Of a DNA stretch of 64,000 nt, positions 17,501-34,363 are shown one piece after another. The notes under the pieces were generated by a model. The model made no database searches. It worked only from the letters and a program-made list of their open reading frames with translations, and was not told the DNA's origin. The DNA comes from Mycobacterium sp. IS-1496 (lineage in GTDB: Bacteria; Actinomycetota; Actinomycetes; Mycobacteriales; Mycobacteriaceae). Position 1 is the first letter of the stretch. The number at the start of each line of letters is the position of its first letter. Made by a program: the position numbers and the translations under genes. The stretch covers positions 62,001-126,000 of the forward strand of contig NZ_LQIU01000003.1 in assembly GCF_001499995.1 (NCBI RefSeq), read 5' to 3'.

Positions 17501-18027
17501 CGGCCGGCTCTCCGCTCCTGTTCCTCTCGGTGCCGGACCGCGAGGAGCTGGCCCCGGCGCGAGCGATCCTGTGGGGGCTGGCCCACTCGTTCGCCGACGA
17601 GCACCCCGGGATGTGGGGCGGTTTCGTCGCACTCGATGTCGCGGACAACGCGAGTGACGACCGGGGTGACGGCGAGTCCGTGCCGAGCGGTGACATCAAG
17701 GACGTGTGGCGCACGCTTCCGACTGACGGGCGGAGGGCCATGCTTCGCCGGCACGTCAGTGTTCTCATCGCGGCGGTCATGGGACTGCCGTCGCCCGAAG
17801 TGCTTGACCCTGAGGCGGATTTCTTCGATCTCGGAATGGATTCGATGATGAGTGTGGTGCTGCAACGCGCGCTGCTCGCCACACTCGGCGAGGAGATCCC
17901 GTCACCTGTCCTCTTCGACAATCCGACCGTCGCCACCCTCGCCGACCACCTGGTCGTGCTGGCTGAGACGGACGTCGATTCTCTCCGGGACCTCGCAGAG
18001 GTGCCCCTGCCCGAGAAGGTGAGTTGA
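14509..18027 (+). CDS. Type I PKS, module 2: KS-AT-(truncated KR)-ACP
   Basis: 1172 residues, ATG 14509, five bases after the PKS1 stop. An N-terminal docking helix ([11 protein letters not shown]) leads into KS (about 35-460, C210), AT (about 555-870, S655 in G-H-S-M-G-E, motif V-A-S-H) and ACP (S1112 in G-M-D-S-M-M). Between AT and ACP, residues about 920-1047 match only the structural KR subdomain (A-P-W-L-L-V-A-D, then A-I-L-W-G-L-A-H-S-F-A-D-E-H-P-G-M-W). The chain then jumps straight to the pre-ACP helix: the cofactor motif, catalytic Ser/Tyr and following strands are absent. PpsB of M. tuberculosis is about 1538 residues with an active KR. The frame is intact, so the protein should be made and leave a beta-ketone. 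KS and docking helix are PpsC-like, while the ACP is PpsB-like. Confidence 0.93.
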   Translation: MAAGSSDRRAIITEALRKIDELSARLAVAEQGDTEPIAVVGMGCRLPGGVSDPDGYWQLLQDGRSGIVRVPSERWDADELYSADSAVPGTICTREGGFLTSWQPDEFDAEFFGISPREAAAMDPQQRLLMEVSWEALEHAGIPAQNLRGTQTAVFVGLTTNDYSLLFAGKLRREDIDPYVPFGNAANFAAGRLSYFLGVRGPAVVVDTACSSSLVSVHLACQSLRRRESDTALAAGVNLMLSPENSIACSRWGMLAPDGQCKTFDAGADGYVRSEGCGVVVLKRLGDAQADGDRILAVVRGSAVNQDGASSGQTVPNGPAQQALLRQALASSRLTAADIDYIEAHGTGTALGDPIELDALSAVFGERGNAAPLVLGSVKTNLGHLESGAGIAGFIKTVLSVRYGYIPKHLNFECLTPHAGPSAAQFTIAADGMEWPAVARARRAGVSSFGVSGTNAHIIIEQAPAPEPARWEPDPAVCTLVVSGKSEERIAATAGALAEWMTGAGAGVALADVAHTLNHHRARHAKFATVCARDRAQAVTALRALSVGHNASGLVRPHEGPCGSGTVFVFSGQGSQWAGMGRRLLADEPAFAAAVAELEPVFVEQVGFSLQQVLADGEAVAGDARVQPVIMGLQLALSELWRSYGVTPDAVIGHSMGEVTAAVVAGALSPAEGLRVIAVRSRLMSRLAGQGAVALLTLDAEAAEALIADFDDVSIAGHLAPEQTVIAGPPAQVDAIIEAATAAGAIARRVNMEVASHTALMDPILGELRDTLADLAPQTPVTPFFSTVDATTAPLLNADYWVANVRRPVRLHQAVSAAGAHGHTTFVEISPHPVLTRAICDSLAEGHHHVVGTLARDTDDTHTFHTNLNTTHAARPPVTPHPPEPHPLLPPTPWHHTHHWIRVKAAGPWTTHESVTIDTSAPWLLVADTRHGSSITETIAGDVTVVPPQALADEGSSALAQARNVLWMPDLSANGFDTECGYRLIDEFRLLTAALVAAAGSPLLFLSVPDREELAPARAILWGLAHSFADEHPGMWGGFVALDVADNASDDRGDGESVPSGDIKDVWRTLPTDGRRAMLRRHVSVLIAAVMGLPSPEVLDPEADFFDLGMDSMMSVVLQRALLATLGEEIPSPVLFDNPTVATLADHLVVLAETDVDSLRDLAEVPLPEKVS
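15091..15218 (+). repeat. KS active-site patch shared with PKS3 (18615-18742), copy A
   Basis: About 128 bases around the KS cysteine codon match the PKS3 copy with about five differences by eye, including a run of 69 identical bases. The codons in the patch (GTG, TCG, TTG rich) differ in flavour from flanking sequence, which fits gene conversion. Confidence 0.7.
16171..16583 (+). repeat. AT-domain repeat copy B (near-identical to 11612-12024)
   Basis: Second member of the AT repeat, in PKS2. It covers the AT N-terminal motif G-Q-G-S-Q-W-A-G-M, the nucleophile region G-H-S-M-G-E and the following helix, and ends just before the variable region ahead of the V-A-S-H motif. Confidence 0.85.
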
Positions 18028-18032
18028 GTTTC

Positions 18033-21000
18033 ATGGCTGCTGCGACGTCGGATCGCCGTGCGATCATCACCGAAGCACTCCACAAGATCGACGATCTGAC
18101 GCAGCGGTTGGCGATCGCCGAACGGGGCGAGGTTGAGCCGATTGCCGTGGTGGGTATGGGATGCCGGCTACCCGGTGGCGTCGACAACCCCGACCAGTAT
18201 TGGCAGTTCCTGCGAGAAGGCCGCAGCGGCATCGTCCGTGTGCCGGCCGATCGCTGGGATGCCGAAGCCTTCTTCTGCGAGGACAACAGTGTGCCCGGCA
18301 CGATCTGTACGGTCTCCGGCGGATTCTTGACGTCATGGCAGCCCGATCAGTTCGACGCGGAGTTCTTCGGGATCTCGCCGCGAGAGGCTGCGGCGATGGA
18401 TCCTCAGCAGCGCCTGCTGCTCGAAGTTGCCTGGGAGGCTCTCGAGCACGCCGGCATCCCCGCACACACACTTCGGGGTACGCAGACCTCCGTCTTTGTC
18501 GGCATGACCGGTTACGACTACATGCTGACCCTGTCCGACAAGCTGCGCGCGGAGGAGTACGACGCCTACGTGCCGTTCGGGAACGCACTCAATTTCGCGG
18601 CGGGCAGATTGTCGTACTTCCTGGGGGTGCGGGGTCCGGCGGTGGTGGTGGACACGGCGTGTTCGTCGTCGTTGGTGTCGGTGCACCTGGCGTGTCAGAG
18701 CCTGCGCCGCCGGGAGAGCGACACCGCGCTGGCGGCCGGTGTGAATCTGATGCTCAAGCCGGAAGCCAACATCGCGCTGTCACGGTGGGGCATGTTGGCG
18801 CCGGATGGTCAATGCAAGACGTTCGACGCAGGCGCCGACGGCTATGTGCGCAGCGAAGGCGCCGGTGTGGTGGTGCTCAAGCGTCTGGAAGACGCGTTGC
18901 GGGACGGGGACCGGGTGCTGGCGCTGGTGCGTGGGTCGGCGGTGAATCAGGACGGTGCCAGCAGCGGGCAGACGGTGCCCAACGGCCCCGCCCAGCAGGC
19001 GCTGCTGCGCCAAGCCTTGGCCGCGTCCCGCCTCACTCCCGCCGACATCGACTACATCGAAGCCCACGGGACCGGAACCGCACTCGGTGACCCGATCGAA
19101 CTCGACGCGCTGAGCAGTGTTTTCGGGGATCGGCAGGATTCTGCGCCGCTGGTCCTCGGTTCGGTGAAGACGAATATGGGCCATCTGGAGTCCGGTGCAG
19201 GGATCGCGGGCTTCATCAAGACCGTGCTCAGCGTGCGCCACGGGTTCATCCCCAAGCACCTGAATTTCGAGCAGTTGACCCCACACGCCGGGCCCGGCGC
19301 GTCTCAGTTCGCCATCGCCACCGAAGGCGTCGAATGGCCCACAGTCACCCGCGCACGCCGCGCCGGCGTGTCCTCCTTCGGTGTCAGCGGCACCAACGCG
19401 CACGTGGTAATCGAGGAAGCGCCTTCGACCACGCCTGAAGCCCGGGAAGCGGACCCCGCCGTGAGCACCCTGGTGCTCTCGGGTAAGTCGGCCCAGCGCA
19501 TCGCCTCCACGGCGACCGCGCTTGCGCAGTGGATGACTTCGGAGGCCGCGGCGGGCGTCAGTTTGGCCGATGTGGCACACACCCTCGACCACCACCGCAC
19601 ACGCCATCAGAAGTTCGCCACCGTCTGTGCCCGAGACACTTCCACGGCCGTCACCGGGTTGCAGGCGCTGGCCGCCGGTCACCCCGCCACCGGGGTGGTG
19701 CCTCCCCACGAGGGGCCGTGTGGCACCGGCACGGTCTTCGTGTACTCGGGACAGGGTTCACAGTGGGCCGGCATGGGCCGGCAGCTGCTGACAGACGAGG
19801 CGGCCTTCGCCGCGGCCGTTGCGGAACTCGAGCCGATTTTCGTTGAGCAGGTGGGGTTCTCGCTCCGGGACGTACTCGCGGAAGGGCAGGCGGTCAGCGG
19901 AGATGCCCGGGTACAGCCGGTGATCATGGGTCTGCAACTGGCGTTGACCGAGTTGTGGCGGTCCTACGGTGTCACGCCGGACGCGGTGATCGGTCACTCT
20001 ATGGGCGAGATCACCGCCGCGGTGGTCGCGGGAGCGCTCACGGTGGCCGAGGGACTGCGGGTGATCGCGAGGCGTTCACAACTGATGTCTCGACTGGCCG
20101 GCCAAGGCGCCGTCGCGATGGTGGAACTCGACCCCGAAGCCACCGCGGCGTTGATCGCCGACCATCCCGAGGTGAGCCTCGCGGTGTACTCGTCACCGCG
20201 TCAGACGGTGATCGCCGGGCCGCCCGCTCAGGTCGACACGCTCATAGCGCAGGTCGCCGGGCAGCAGCGGTTCGCCAAGCGGGTCAACATGGAGGTGGCC
20301 TCGCACAACGCGCTGATGGATCCGATACTGCCCGAATTTCGTCGCGCCCTGGCCGATCTGACGCCACACGCGCCGAACATCCGATTCATCTCCACCGTCT
20401 CGGGTCCCGACACCACGCCGATGCTCGACGCTGACTACTGGGCGGCCAACATCCGCCAGCCCGTGCGTCTGAGCCACGCTATTCGCGCTGCTGCGGCGAA
20501 CCACACCACCTTCGTGGAGATCAGCGCGCATCCGATGTTGACGCACGCCATCACCGAAACCCTCACCGATGACCATCACCACAGCATCGGAACCCTCTGG
20601 CGTAACGCCGACGACACGGTCACCTTCCACACGAACCTGAACGCCACCCACACCGTGTCCGCGCCGCAGTCCACCCATCTACCGGAACCTCACCCCGAGC
20701 TACCCCACACACCGTGGCACCACACCCGTCACTGGATCACTCCCACTACCGGGCGCGACCGCGCCGGCGTCCACCCGCTTCTGGGGATCGGGGTCACCGA
20801 TCCGGTGACCGGAAGGCGGGTGTGGGAGAACCGGCTCAGTTCGGAGATGATGTGGCTGGGCGATCATGTCATCGACGAGGTCTGCGTCTTACCGGGCGCC
20901 GTCTACGCCGAGATGACCCTCGCCGCGGCGACGGAGGCGCTGGGAACGGCTGACGGTGAATGCTGGACGATCGGTGAGCTGTCCCTCGAGCAGGTCATGC

Positions 21001-24000
21001 CGGTCACGGAGGGCACGGTCGTCGCGACGACGCTGACCGGAGATTCGTCGAATGCTCGCGTCGAAATCCGTTCCAAGACATCGGAATCAACGTGGACCAC
21101 CCATGCCGTCGCCGTCGCGCGGCGAGTGGCTTCACCCGCCGCCAAATGCCTGCTGCCGATTGCCGAGCCGTCGGCCACGGATCTGGATCCCGAGGAGCTG
21201 TACCAGCGTTTGCGCGCCGCCGGTCAGCAGCACGGCCCGGCATTCCGAGGCATCACCGGCCTGTCGGTGAGCCAGTCAGGTGAGGCCCGTGCGCGGGTGC
21301 ACTTGCCGTCCGCGGCCAGGCGTGGTTCTGGGATGCTGCTGCTCCATCCGGTGATGATGGACATCGCCGTGCAGGTTCTGGGCGCGACGAGAACCGCCAC
21401 TGACCTCGCCGATAGTGGCGAAGAGCGCGCGGTGGTCCTGCCGGTCAGGTTCGAGGACATCCGGTCATTGGGCGACGTGACCGAAGGTGCGTACGCGGTC
21501 GGGTCGCTGACTCCCACCGATCGCCCTGATCGTCTCGCCGGTCACGTGGTACTGACCGACGCGGACGGTCGACCGCTGTTGGAAATCGGTCACGTCGAGA
21601 TGATGGTGCTGCGGGCTCCGGGCAGCGGCGACCAACTCGCGGGCAAGCTGTTCGCGCTGGAGTGGCGCCCGACCGCCCTCGACGGGTCCGAGTCGCACGC
21701 CGGCGGGGCGGTGTTGCTGCTGGCCGAGCCATGTGAAGCCGACGAGATGCTGACCACGGTGACGTCCGCACTCGCGGCCAGAGCCGACGTGCTCGAACAG
21801 TTGTCGCCGCATGATCACGAGCAACTCCGATCCGCGATCACACGCGGTGATCGAAGCTGGGACCACATTGTTCTGGTGTATCCGGATCAGGTCGTCGACG
21901 ATTCGATGCCCGACCAGAGGCAACTCGATACAGCACAGATGCGCACGGTGCAGGCCGCGGAAATCGTGAAGATCCTCTCCCGGCTCGGCGCCAGGAACAG
22001 TCCGCGGTTGTGGATCGTCACCCGCGGCGCGCAGCAGCTCCAACCTGATGATCACGTGACTTTGGCGCAGGCGGGCCTTCGCGGGCTCGCCCGAGTACTG
22101 ACGTTCGAACACCCTGAACTGAATGCCACAACCGTCGACGTCGACCCGATGGGCGCGGGATCCGCTGCCGCGCTCGTAGATGAATTGATGGGTGGCGGAG
22201 AGCACGATGAGGTCGCGCTGCGCGACGGACGGCGCTACGTCCGCCGATTGGTGCCTGCACCCACCACCGTCGGCGGCGGGCTCGCGCCCGAGCAACGCCA
22301 CACGCTCATCAGCGTCGGCGGACCGGATGCCTTCCGTCTGCAGCTCGACCATGTCGGACGTCTGGACGGACTGAAGGTACATGCCGCTAGACGCGTTACG
22401 CCCTCGCCGGGCCAGGTCGAGATTCGCGTCTCCGTCTCGGCACTCAACTTCTCCGACGTCCTCAAGACGATGGGCTTGTACCCAGGGCTCAACGGGCAGG
22501 CGCCCGTCATCGGTGGCGAGTGCGTGGGGGTGATCACCGCTGTCGGTGACGCCGTCGAATCTGTGCGGATCGGTCAACGCGTCATCGCGGTCGCACCCGG
22601 GACGCTGGGCTCCCATGTGACGACGGTGGAAGACCTGGTCGTCCCCGTGCCCGACGAGTTGAGCGACAGCGATGCCGCGACGTTCGGCGTCGCCTACCTG
22701 ACCGCGTGGTACTCGCTGCTCGAGGTCGGTCGGTTGTCCGCGGGTGAACGGGTGCTGATCCACTCCGCCACGGGCGGTGTGGGGCTGGCCGCGGTCGCGA
22801 TCGCGAAGATGGTGGGAGCGCGGGTCTACGCGACGGCCGGAACGGATGCCAAACGGGAGTTGCTCACCACGTTGGGCGCCGAGTACGTCGGCGATTCGCG
22901 CAGTGTCGCCTTCGCCGATGAGATTCTCGACGTCACCGATGGTGCCGGCGTCGATGTCATATTGAATTCCCTGGCGGGCGAAGCCATCACCCGCGGTGTG
23001 CAGATCCTCGCACCGGGGGGCCGATTCGTGGAGCTCGGCAAGAAGGATGTCTATGCCGATGCGTCACTGGGGCTTGCGGCGCTCGCCAAGAGCGCATCCT
23101 TCTCGGTCGTCGACTTGGACCTCAACCTGCGTCTGCACCCGAGACGCCACCGCAGAATGCTCGAGGACATCCTGGCGCGGGGTGCGTCAGGCGACCTGGA
23201 GCCCCTGCCGGCGACCGAGTTCGACTTCGACCACGTGATCGACGCCTTTCGGCTCATGGCGTCGGGCGGTCACATCGGCAAGATCTTGGTCTCGATCCCA
23301 AGCGACGGTGGAATCCGGGCCATTGCCCCTGCGCCGCCACAGCCGGTGGTCACGTCTGATGGCGGCTACATCGTTGTCGGTGGCATGGGCGGTGTCGGTT
23401 TCGTCGCCGCGCGATGGCTCGCCGAGCAAGGAGCGGGAATCGTGGTGGTCAACGGTCGTTCGGGTCCCGACGCGGACACCGCCGCCGCGATAGCGGAACT
23501 CGCGGACAAAGGTGTGCGGATCGAGGTCGTCACGGGGGACGTCGCCACACCAGGCACGGCTGAGCGCCTCGTCGGCGCCGTCCACGATGCCGGGTTCGCG
23601 CTACGCGGTGTTCTGCACAGCGCGACCGTTCTCGAGGACCAGATCGTCCTCAACATGTCGGAGTCGGCGGCCGCGCGGGTGTTCCACCCGAAGGTGGCGG
23701 GCGCCTGGCGACTACACACGGCGACTGCCCACCTCGATCTGGATTGGTGGTTGGTGTTCTCCTCCGCCGCTTCGCTTCTCGGTTCGCCGGGACAGGGGGC
23801 TTACGCGGCGGCGAACGCCTGGCTCGACGGCCTCGTAGCGTATCGGCGTTCCCGCGGTCTCCCCGCCGTGGCAATCAACTGGGGTCCCTGGGCGGAGGTC
23901 GGCCGGGGCCAGTCATTCGCCAATCTCGGCTTCTCGATGATCACGCCGGAGACGGGCATGGAGGCGATGGAAAGGGCGCTCGCCGCCGACCGGGCCACCA

Positions 24001-24505
24001 CAGGGGTGTTCGGGCTCGATGCCCGGCAGTGGTTCCAATCGTTCCCCGCTGCCGCTCACTCCTCACTCTTCAGTGAACTGCGGGATGCGAGCACGGTGGA
24101 ACGACGCGGTAACGGCAAATACCAGGCAGAACTCGCCGCTCTTCCGGACAGCGAACGTCCTGCGCGCGTCGCGGCGACGATTGCCGACGAGATCCGCGCG
24201 GTTCTGCGGTCCACCGATCCGATCGACCACAGCGAGGCGATGACGTCCTTGGGCCTCGACTCGCTGATGGCTCTGGAGCTTCGTAACAGGCTCGAGTCCG
24301 GCCTCGGCATCACGCTGCCCGCGGCTCTCGTCTGGGCGTATCCGACCATCTCGGATCTCGCCGGTGCCCTGTGTGAGCGCATGGGCTTCGACCAGGCGCC
24401 GGAAATGCCCGACCCCGAACCGGCACTGGCGGACGACGATCTGCGGTTGCTGGCTGATCTCGTCGCGGCGAGCGAGTCCGAGGTGACGATGGGAGCCGGC
24501 GAGTC

Positions 24506-24509
<4 letters not shown>
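18033..24509 (+). CDS. ppsC: Type I PKS, module 3, fully reducing: KS-AT-DH-ER-KR-ACP (PpsC-like)
   Basis: 2158 residues from ATG 18033, 5 bases after the PKS2 stop; a TTG at 18024 would add three residues, but ATG gives the same M-A-A opening as PKS2. KS C210; AT S656 with motif V-A-S-H; DH H945 (D-H-V-I-D-E, with acidic E in place of the usual G, as I recall for PpsC) and D1110 in H-P-V-M-M-D; ER about 1450-1765 with H-S-A-T-G-G-V-G (1577-1584); KR with G-G-M-G-G-V-G from 1783 and Y1924 in Y-A-A-A-N; ACP S2077 in G-L-D-S-L-M-A. It should add a fully saturated unit. Similarity to M. tuberculosis PpsC (2188 residues) runs end to end, so this is the best-conserved module. Confidence 0.96.
18615..18742 (+). 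repeat. KS active-site patch shared with PKS2 (15091-15218), copy B
   Basis: PKS3 member of the short KS patch, carrying the catalytic cysteine codon (18660-18662). Nearly identical bases with lower similarity on both sides suggest exchange between neighbouring PKS genes. Confidence 0.7.
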
Positions 24510-29901
<5,392 letters not shown>

Positions 29902-29905
<4 letters not shown>

Positions 29906-32900
29906 ACCCGTCCATGGACCTCGATTCTCTGCCGCCCAACGCGATCGCGGTGGTGGGGATGGCGGCCAAGCTGCCCGGCGCCACCACGCTGTCGGCCTTC
30001 TGGGACAACCTCATGCGTGGCGACGAATCGATCGTGACATTGTCCGAGGACCGGCTGGCCGCGGCGGGAATCGGTGAGAAGGCCTTGGGGAGTGCGTCGT
30101 ACGTGCGACGGGCGGCGCTGTTGGACGGATTCGACGAATTCGACCCTGAATTCTTCGGCTTCCCTCCTCAAACGGCTCGCATGATGGACCCGCAACAGAG
30201 GGTCTTCCTGCAATGTGCATGGCACGCCCTGGAGGACGCCGGCTGCGATCCGGCCGGATTCGACGGGGCGATAGGCGTCTACGGCACCAGCGGCGCCAGC
30301 ATCTACATGCTGCACAATCTTCTGTCCCATCACGACCCGAATCAGATCATGGGACAGGGTGCCTCGTTCGATCTCATCAACATGTCGTTGTGGAACGACA
30401 AGGACTACCTGGCGACGAGGGTGTCGCATCAGTTCAATCTGCGGGGGCCGAGTGTCACAGTCCAGTCGGCGTGTTCCTCGTCGCTGGTCGCCGTTCACAT
30501 GGCATGCCAGAGCTTGTTGAGTGGAGAGTCCGATGTGGCTCTCGCCGGCGGCGTTTCGATTCGCGTCCCGCACTATGCCGGGTACTGGCACGAGCCGGGA
30601 TCCATGGTGTCGGCCGACGGACACTGTCGGCCCTTCGATGTCCGAGCCGATGGCACTGTCTTCTCCAGCGGCTGCGGGATAGTGGTGCTCAAACCGCTCC
30701 GGACGGCGATCGAGGACGGCGACCGCATCCACGCGGTGATCCGAGGTTCGGCGATCAACAACGACGGGTCGATGAAGATGACCTACGCGGCACCGAACGG
30801 TGCCGCTCAAGCGGACGTGATCGCCGAGGCGCACGCGGTTGCCGAGGTCGATTCCTCCACGATCAGCTACGTCGAGACACACGGCACCGCGACGCCGCTC
30901 GGAGATCCGATCGAGATAGCCGGCCTGCGCAGGGCATTCAGCGTTTCGGAAGCCACGCGTCCCGGGCCGTGCGCGCTCGGATCCGTCAAGTCGAACATCG
31001 GCCACCTCGGGGAGGCCTCGGGTATAGCGGGGCTGATCAAGACGATCTTGTGCCTGAAGAACCGCGCCCTCCCGCCCACCTTGCATTTCACCAGTCCGAA
31101 CCCAGCTCTGAACCTCGATGACGGCCCCTTCTTCGTTCAGAGCAGCCCCGGCGCGTGGGACTGGGACGGGGTCCTGCGCGCCGGTGTGAGTTCCTTCGGG
31201 GTAGGCGGAACGAACGTCCACCTCGTCGTCGAAGAACCGCCCGTTCTGCCGAAGCGGGCGAACCATGTTGCACCGCAGGTTCTCCGGGTCTCAGCGCGTA
31301 CCGAGAACGCCCTGACCGACTTCCGTTCCGCCTTGGCTGCGGAGCTCTCACGTCCGGACGCCCCGGAGCTGTCGGACGTCGCATTCACCCTCGACGGCCG
31401 CAGGAAACACGACATCCGGATGGCCGTGGTCGTGCATGACGCGGAGGACGCCGTGGCGGTCCTGCGGGCACCCGAACACGACAACATGTTCGTCGGTGCA
31501 GCGGTGGAGGGTGCAGCGGCGGCGACCGACCGGGTGGTGCTGCTCTTCCCTGGGCAGGGTGCGCAGCATCAGGGGATGGCTCAAGGGCTCTACACGACGG
31601 AACCGGTGTTCGCCGAATACTTCGACAGATGCTCCGCAGGCTTCCTCGCAGACCTCGGATTCGATCTACGCGAAGAATTGTTCGGCAGTGGCGCAGTCGA
31701 TCTCGAGCGTACCGACCGAACGCAACCGGCGCTCTTCGCGGTCGAGTTCGCACTCGGGAAGTTGCTCGAACACTACGGAGTGCGCGCGGCTGCATATGCC
31801 GGACACAGCATCGGTGAGTACGCGGCCGCGACGTTGGCGGGCGTGTTCGACCTCGACACCGCAATCCGGGCGGTCGCCGTGCGATCGCGGTTGATGCATG
31901 CAGCACCGCCTGGTGCGATGATCGCGGTCGCGATCAGCGAGCAGGCCATCGCCGACCATCTTTCGCCGGGTCTCGACCTGGCGGTGCTGAATGATCCCGA
32001 GAATTGCGTGATCGCCGGCTCGCAACAGGACATTCAGTCGCTGCAGAACCAGTTGCGCCGGCAGGGAATCCTGGCAAGGCGCGTACGCACGTCACACGCA
32101 TTCCATTCTGCGTTGATGGACCCGGTGATCCCACAGTTCGCGGAGTTCATGTCGAGCCTCGAGCTCCGCGCTCCGCATACGCCTTTGCTGTCGAACGTCA
32201 CGGGGTCGTGGATGACCGACGATGAGGCGACCGACCCCGGCACGTGGGCGAAACAGATCCGCAGCACGGTCAGATTCGCTGACGAGATTGACCGCATACT
32301 CGACAATCCGCACAGCGTGGTGGTCGAGGTGGGTCCGGGTGGCACGCTGACCGGATCGGCGGTTCGGCATCCGAAGTGGTCGAACGGGCATCGTGCCGTG
32401 AGGTTGATGCGACATCAGGTGCAGAACAAGAACGATAAGGACACGTTCCTCATGGGGCTCGGACAGTTGTGGGCCGCCGGAGTGGAGGTCGACTGGTCAC
32501 GGTTGTCAGGCCAACCGCCGCGGCGGGTCACGCTTCCCGGGTATCCTTTTGCGCGGGAACGACATTGGATCGACCCGAAGAAGACCGATTGGGTGGAGGC
32601 CGTTCCAGGGTCGGAGAATGCCTCGGCGGCTCGCGCGACGGGGCAGGCCGGCGGCGGCAAGAACGCGCAGGAGGACATCGAGCGCACCCTGCAACGCATC
32701 TGGTGCGACTGTCTGGGTGTCAGCTCGGTCGGCCGTACGGACGACTTCTTCGAGATCGGCGGTGACTCACTGTTCGCGGTCGGGGTCGCGATGAGTGCCA
32801 CCAGCCAGGGGCTCGACCTCACTCCGCAGGATCTCTACGAGAACCGCAGCGTGTCGACGCTCGCGGCGACGCTCGTCGCCCGGTACTCCGCGGGTGGGCT

Positions 32901-34320
32901 TACGGAAGCAGCGGCTGACGAGGACATCGATCTACCCGTTCCGCCCACTCTGCTGTCGTGCCTGGAAAGTGGGCTGCGGGAGACCGGTCAATGGCGGGTA
33001 CCGCTCATACTGGGTCTGTCCGCCGACGTATCGGTGGCCGACGCCCAGGCCGTCATCACCGCCGTCACCAATCATCACGACGCTCTCCGAACGCGATTCG
33101 TGAACCGTTCAGGCAGTTGGGAACAGCGGGTCATTCCCACCTCGGACACCGTCGAACTGCCGGTGCGCTCACTCGGCGACGAGTTGACTCCCGGAACCGC
33201 CCAGGAACGGGAAGCCGTACTGGACATCCTCGTTGACGACATCCGCAGGTGCGACCTGTCGAGCTCACCGTTGCGCGCGATCCTGGTCGCCGATGAACAG
33301 GGCACGTCGCGATACCTCGCGATCAGCGTTCTCGAATTGGTCGCCGATGCCTCGTCTCGCGAAATCCTGCTCACCGACGTCTTCACGGCTTTCGCCCAAC
33401 GACTGGCTGGTCAAGAGATCGCGCTGCCGGCCGCTACAAGCACCTGGCGGGAATGGTCTCAGCGTTGTGTGGCGCTGGCGACACATCCCGCAGTGGTGGA
33501 CACCCGGGACTACTGGATCGACAACGCCACCAGAACCACCATGCACCTCGCGGACGATCAAGTGGTGGAACCACCCGGAGTCGGCGACCTCACGCGACTG
33601 CCGTTGGCGCTGAGCGCTGACCTGACCGACGAGGTCGACCGCGTGCGTGTGCGATATCAGTACACGGTCGAAGAAGTTCTCCTCGGTGCCCTCAGCCGGA
33701 CAATCGCCCGCACGATCGGCGAGGGCGTGGTGGCCGTCGATGTCGACGGGGACGGCCGGTCGGTACTGAAGCCCGACGTCGATCCGCGTCGAACCGTCGG
33801 CGGCTTCTCGACGGTCTATCCCGTGTCACTGGTCTGTGCTGGGCGCGAAACGGTTGGTGCAGTTGAGAACTTGCAGAACGTCCACAGAACGTTGATGGAA
33901 GTGCCGCACCACGGCATCGGGTTCGCGTTGCTGCGCTACCTCTACGCCCCCTCCTCCCGTGTGCTCAGCGCTGTTCCTGTGCCCGACATCCACCTGCGCC
34001 ACGAGGGTGTGATCCCCGATGTACCGGCTGGTGAGGCTCCGGTGCAGTTCGACCTCGACGCCGCCATGTCCGTGCGGGACAAGTCTCCGGGCCTCGGTCA
34101 TGCGATCGAGATGCGGGCATATCGCACCGGGGGCGGACTCCACTGCGACTGGTGGTACGACCGTCGGCGACTCGAGCGGGAAGTCGTCGAGGCGATGGTC
34201 GAGGACTTTCCGCAATCGCTCGGCGAGTTGATTGCAGACGCGACCTCCTCAGCGGGGGCGGATTCCGATGACAGCGGTTCCGCTCTCGAGCTCTCCCTAG
34301 TTGACCTTTCGGCGGAATGA
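29902..34320 (+). CDS. ppsE: Type I PKS, terminal module 5: KS-AT-ACP-condensation-like (PpsE-like)
   Basis: 1472 residues, ATG overlapping the PKS4 stop. KS C191 (Q-S-A-C-S-S-S); AT S636 in G-H-S-I-G-E-Y with motif S-H-A-F-H, the malonyl-type pattern and unlike the V-A-S-H of the four upstream ATs; ACP S956 in I-G-G-D-S-L. Residues about 1010-1472 form a condensation/acyltransferase-fold domain, with N-H-H-D-A-L-R-T-R at 1057-1065 as the early motif. The usual HHxxxDG site reads L1144-E-L-V-A-D1149-A, so both histidines are missing. No reductive domain and no thioesterase: the last keto group stays, and release must use the C-terminal domain or the separate TesA. This layout is that of PpsE (about 1488 residues). 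Confidence 0.95.
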
Positions 34321-34363
34321 ATCGAGTAACGAGATGACCCTCGCAGTGAGTAAGAGAGATTCG

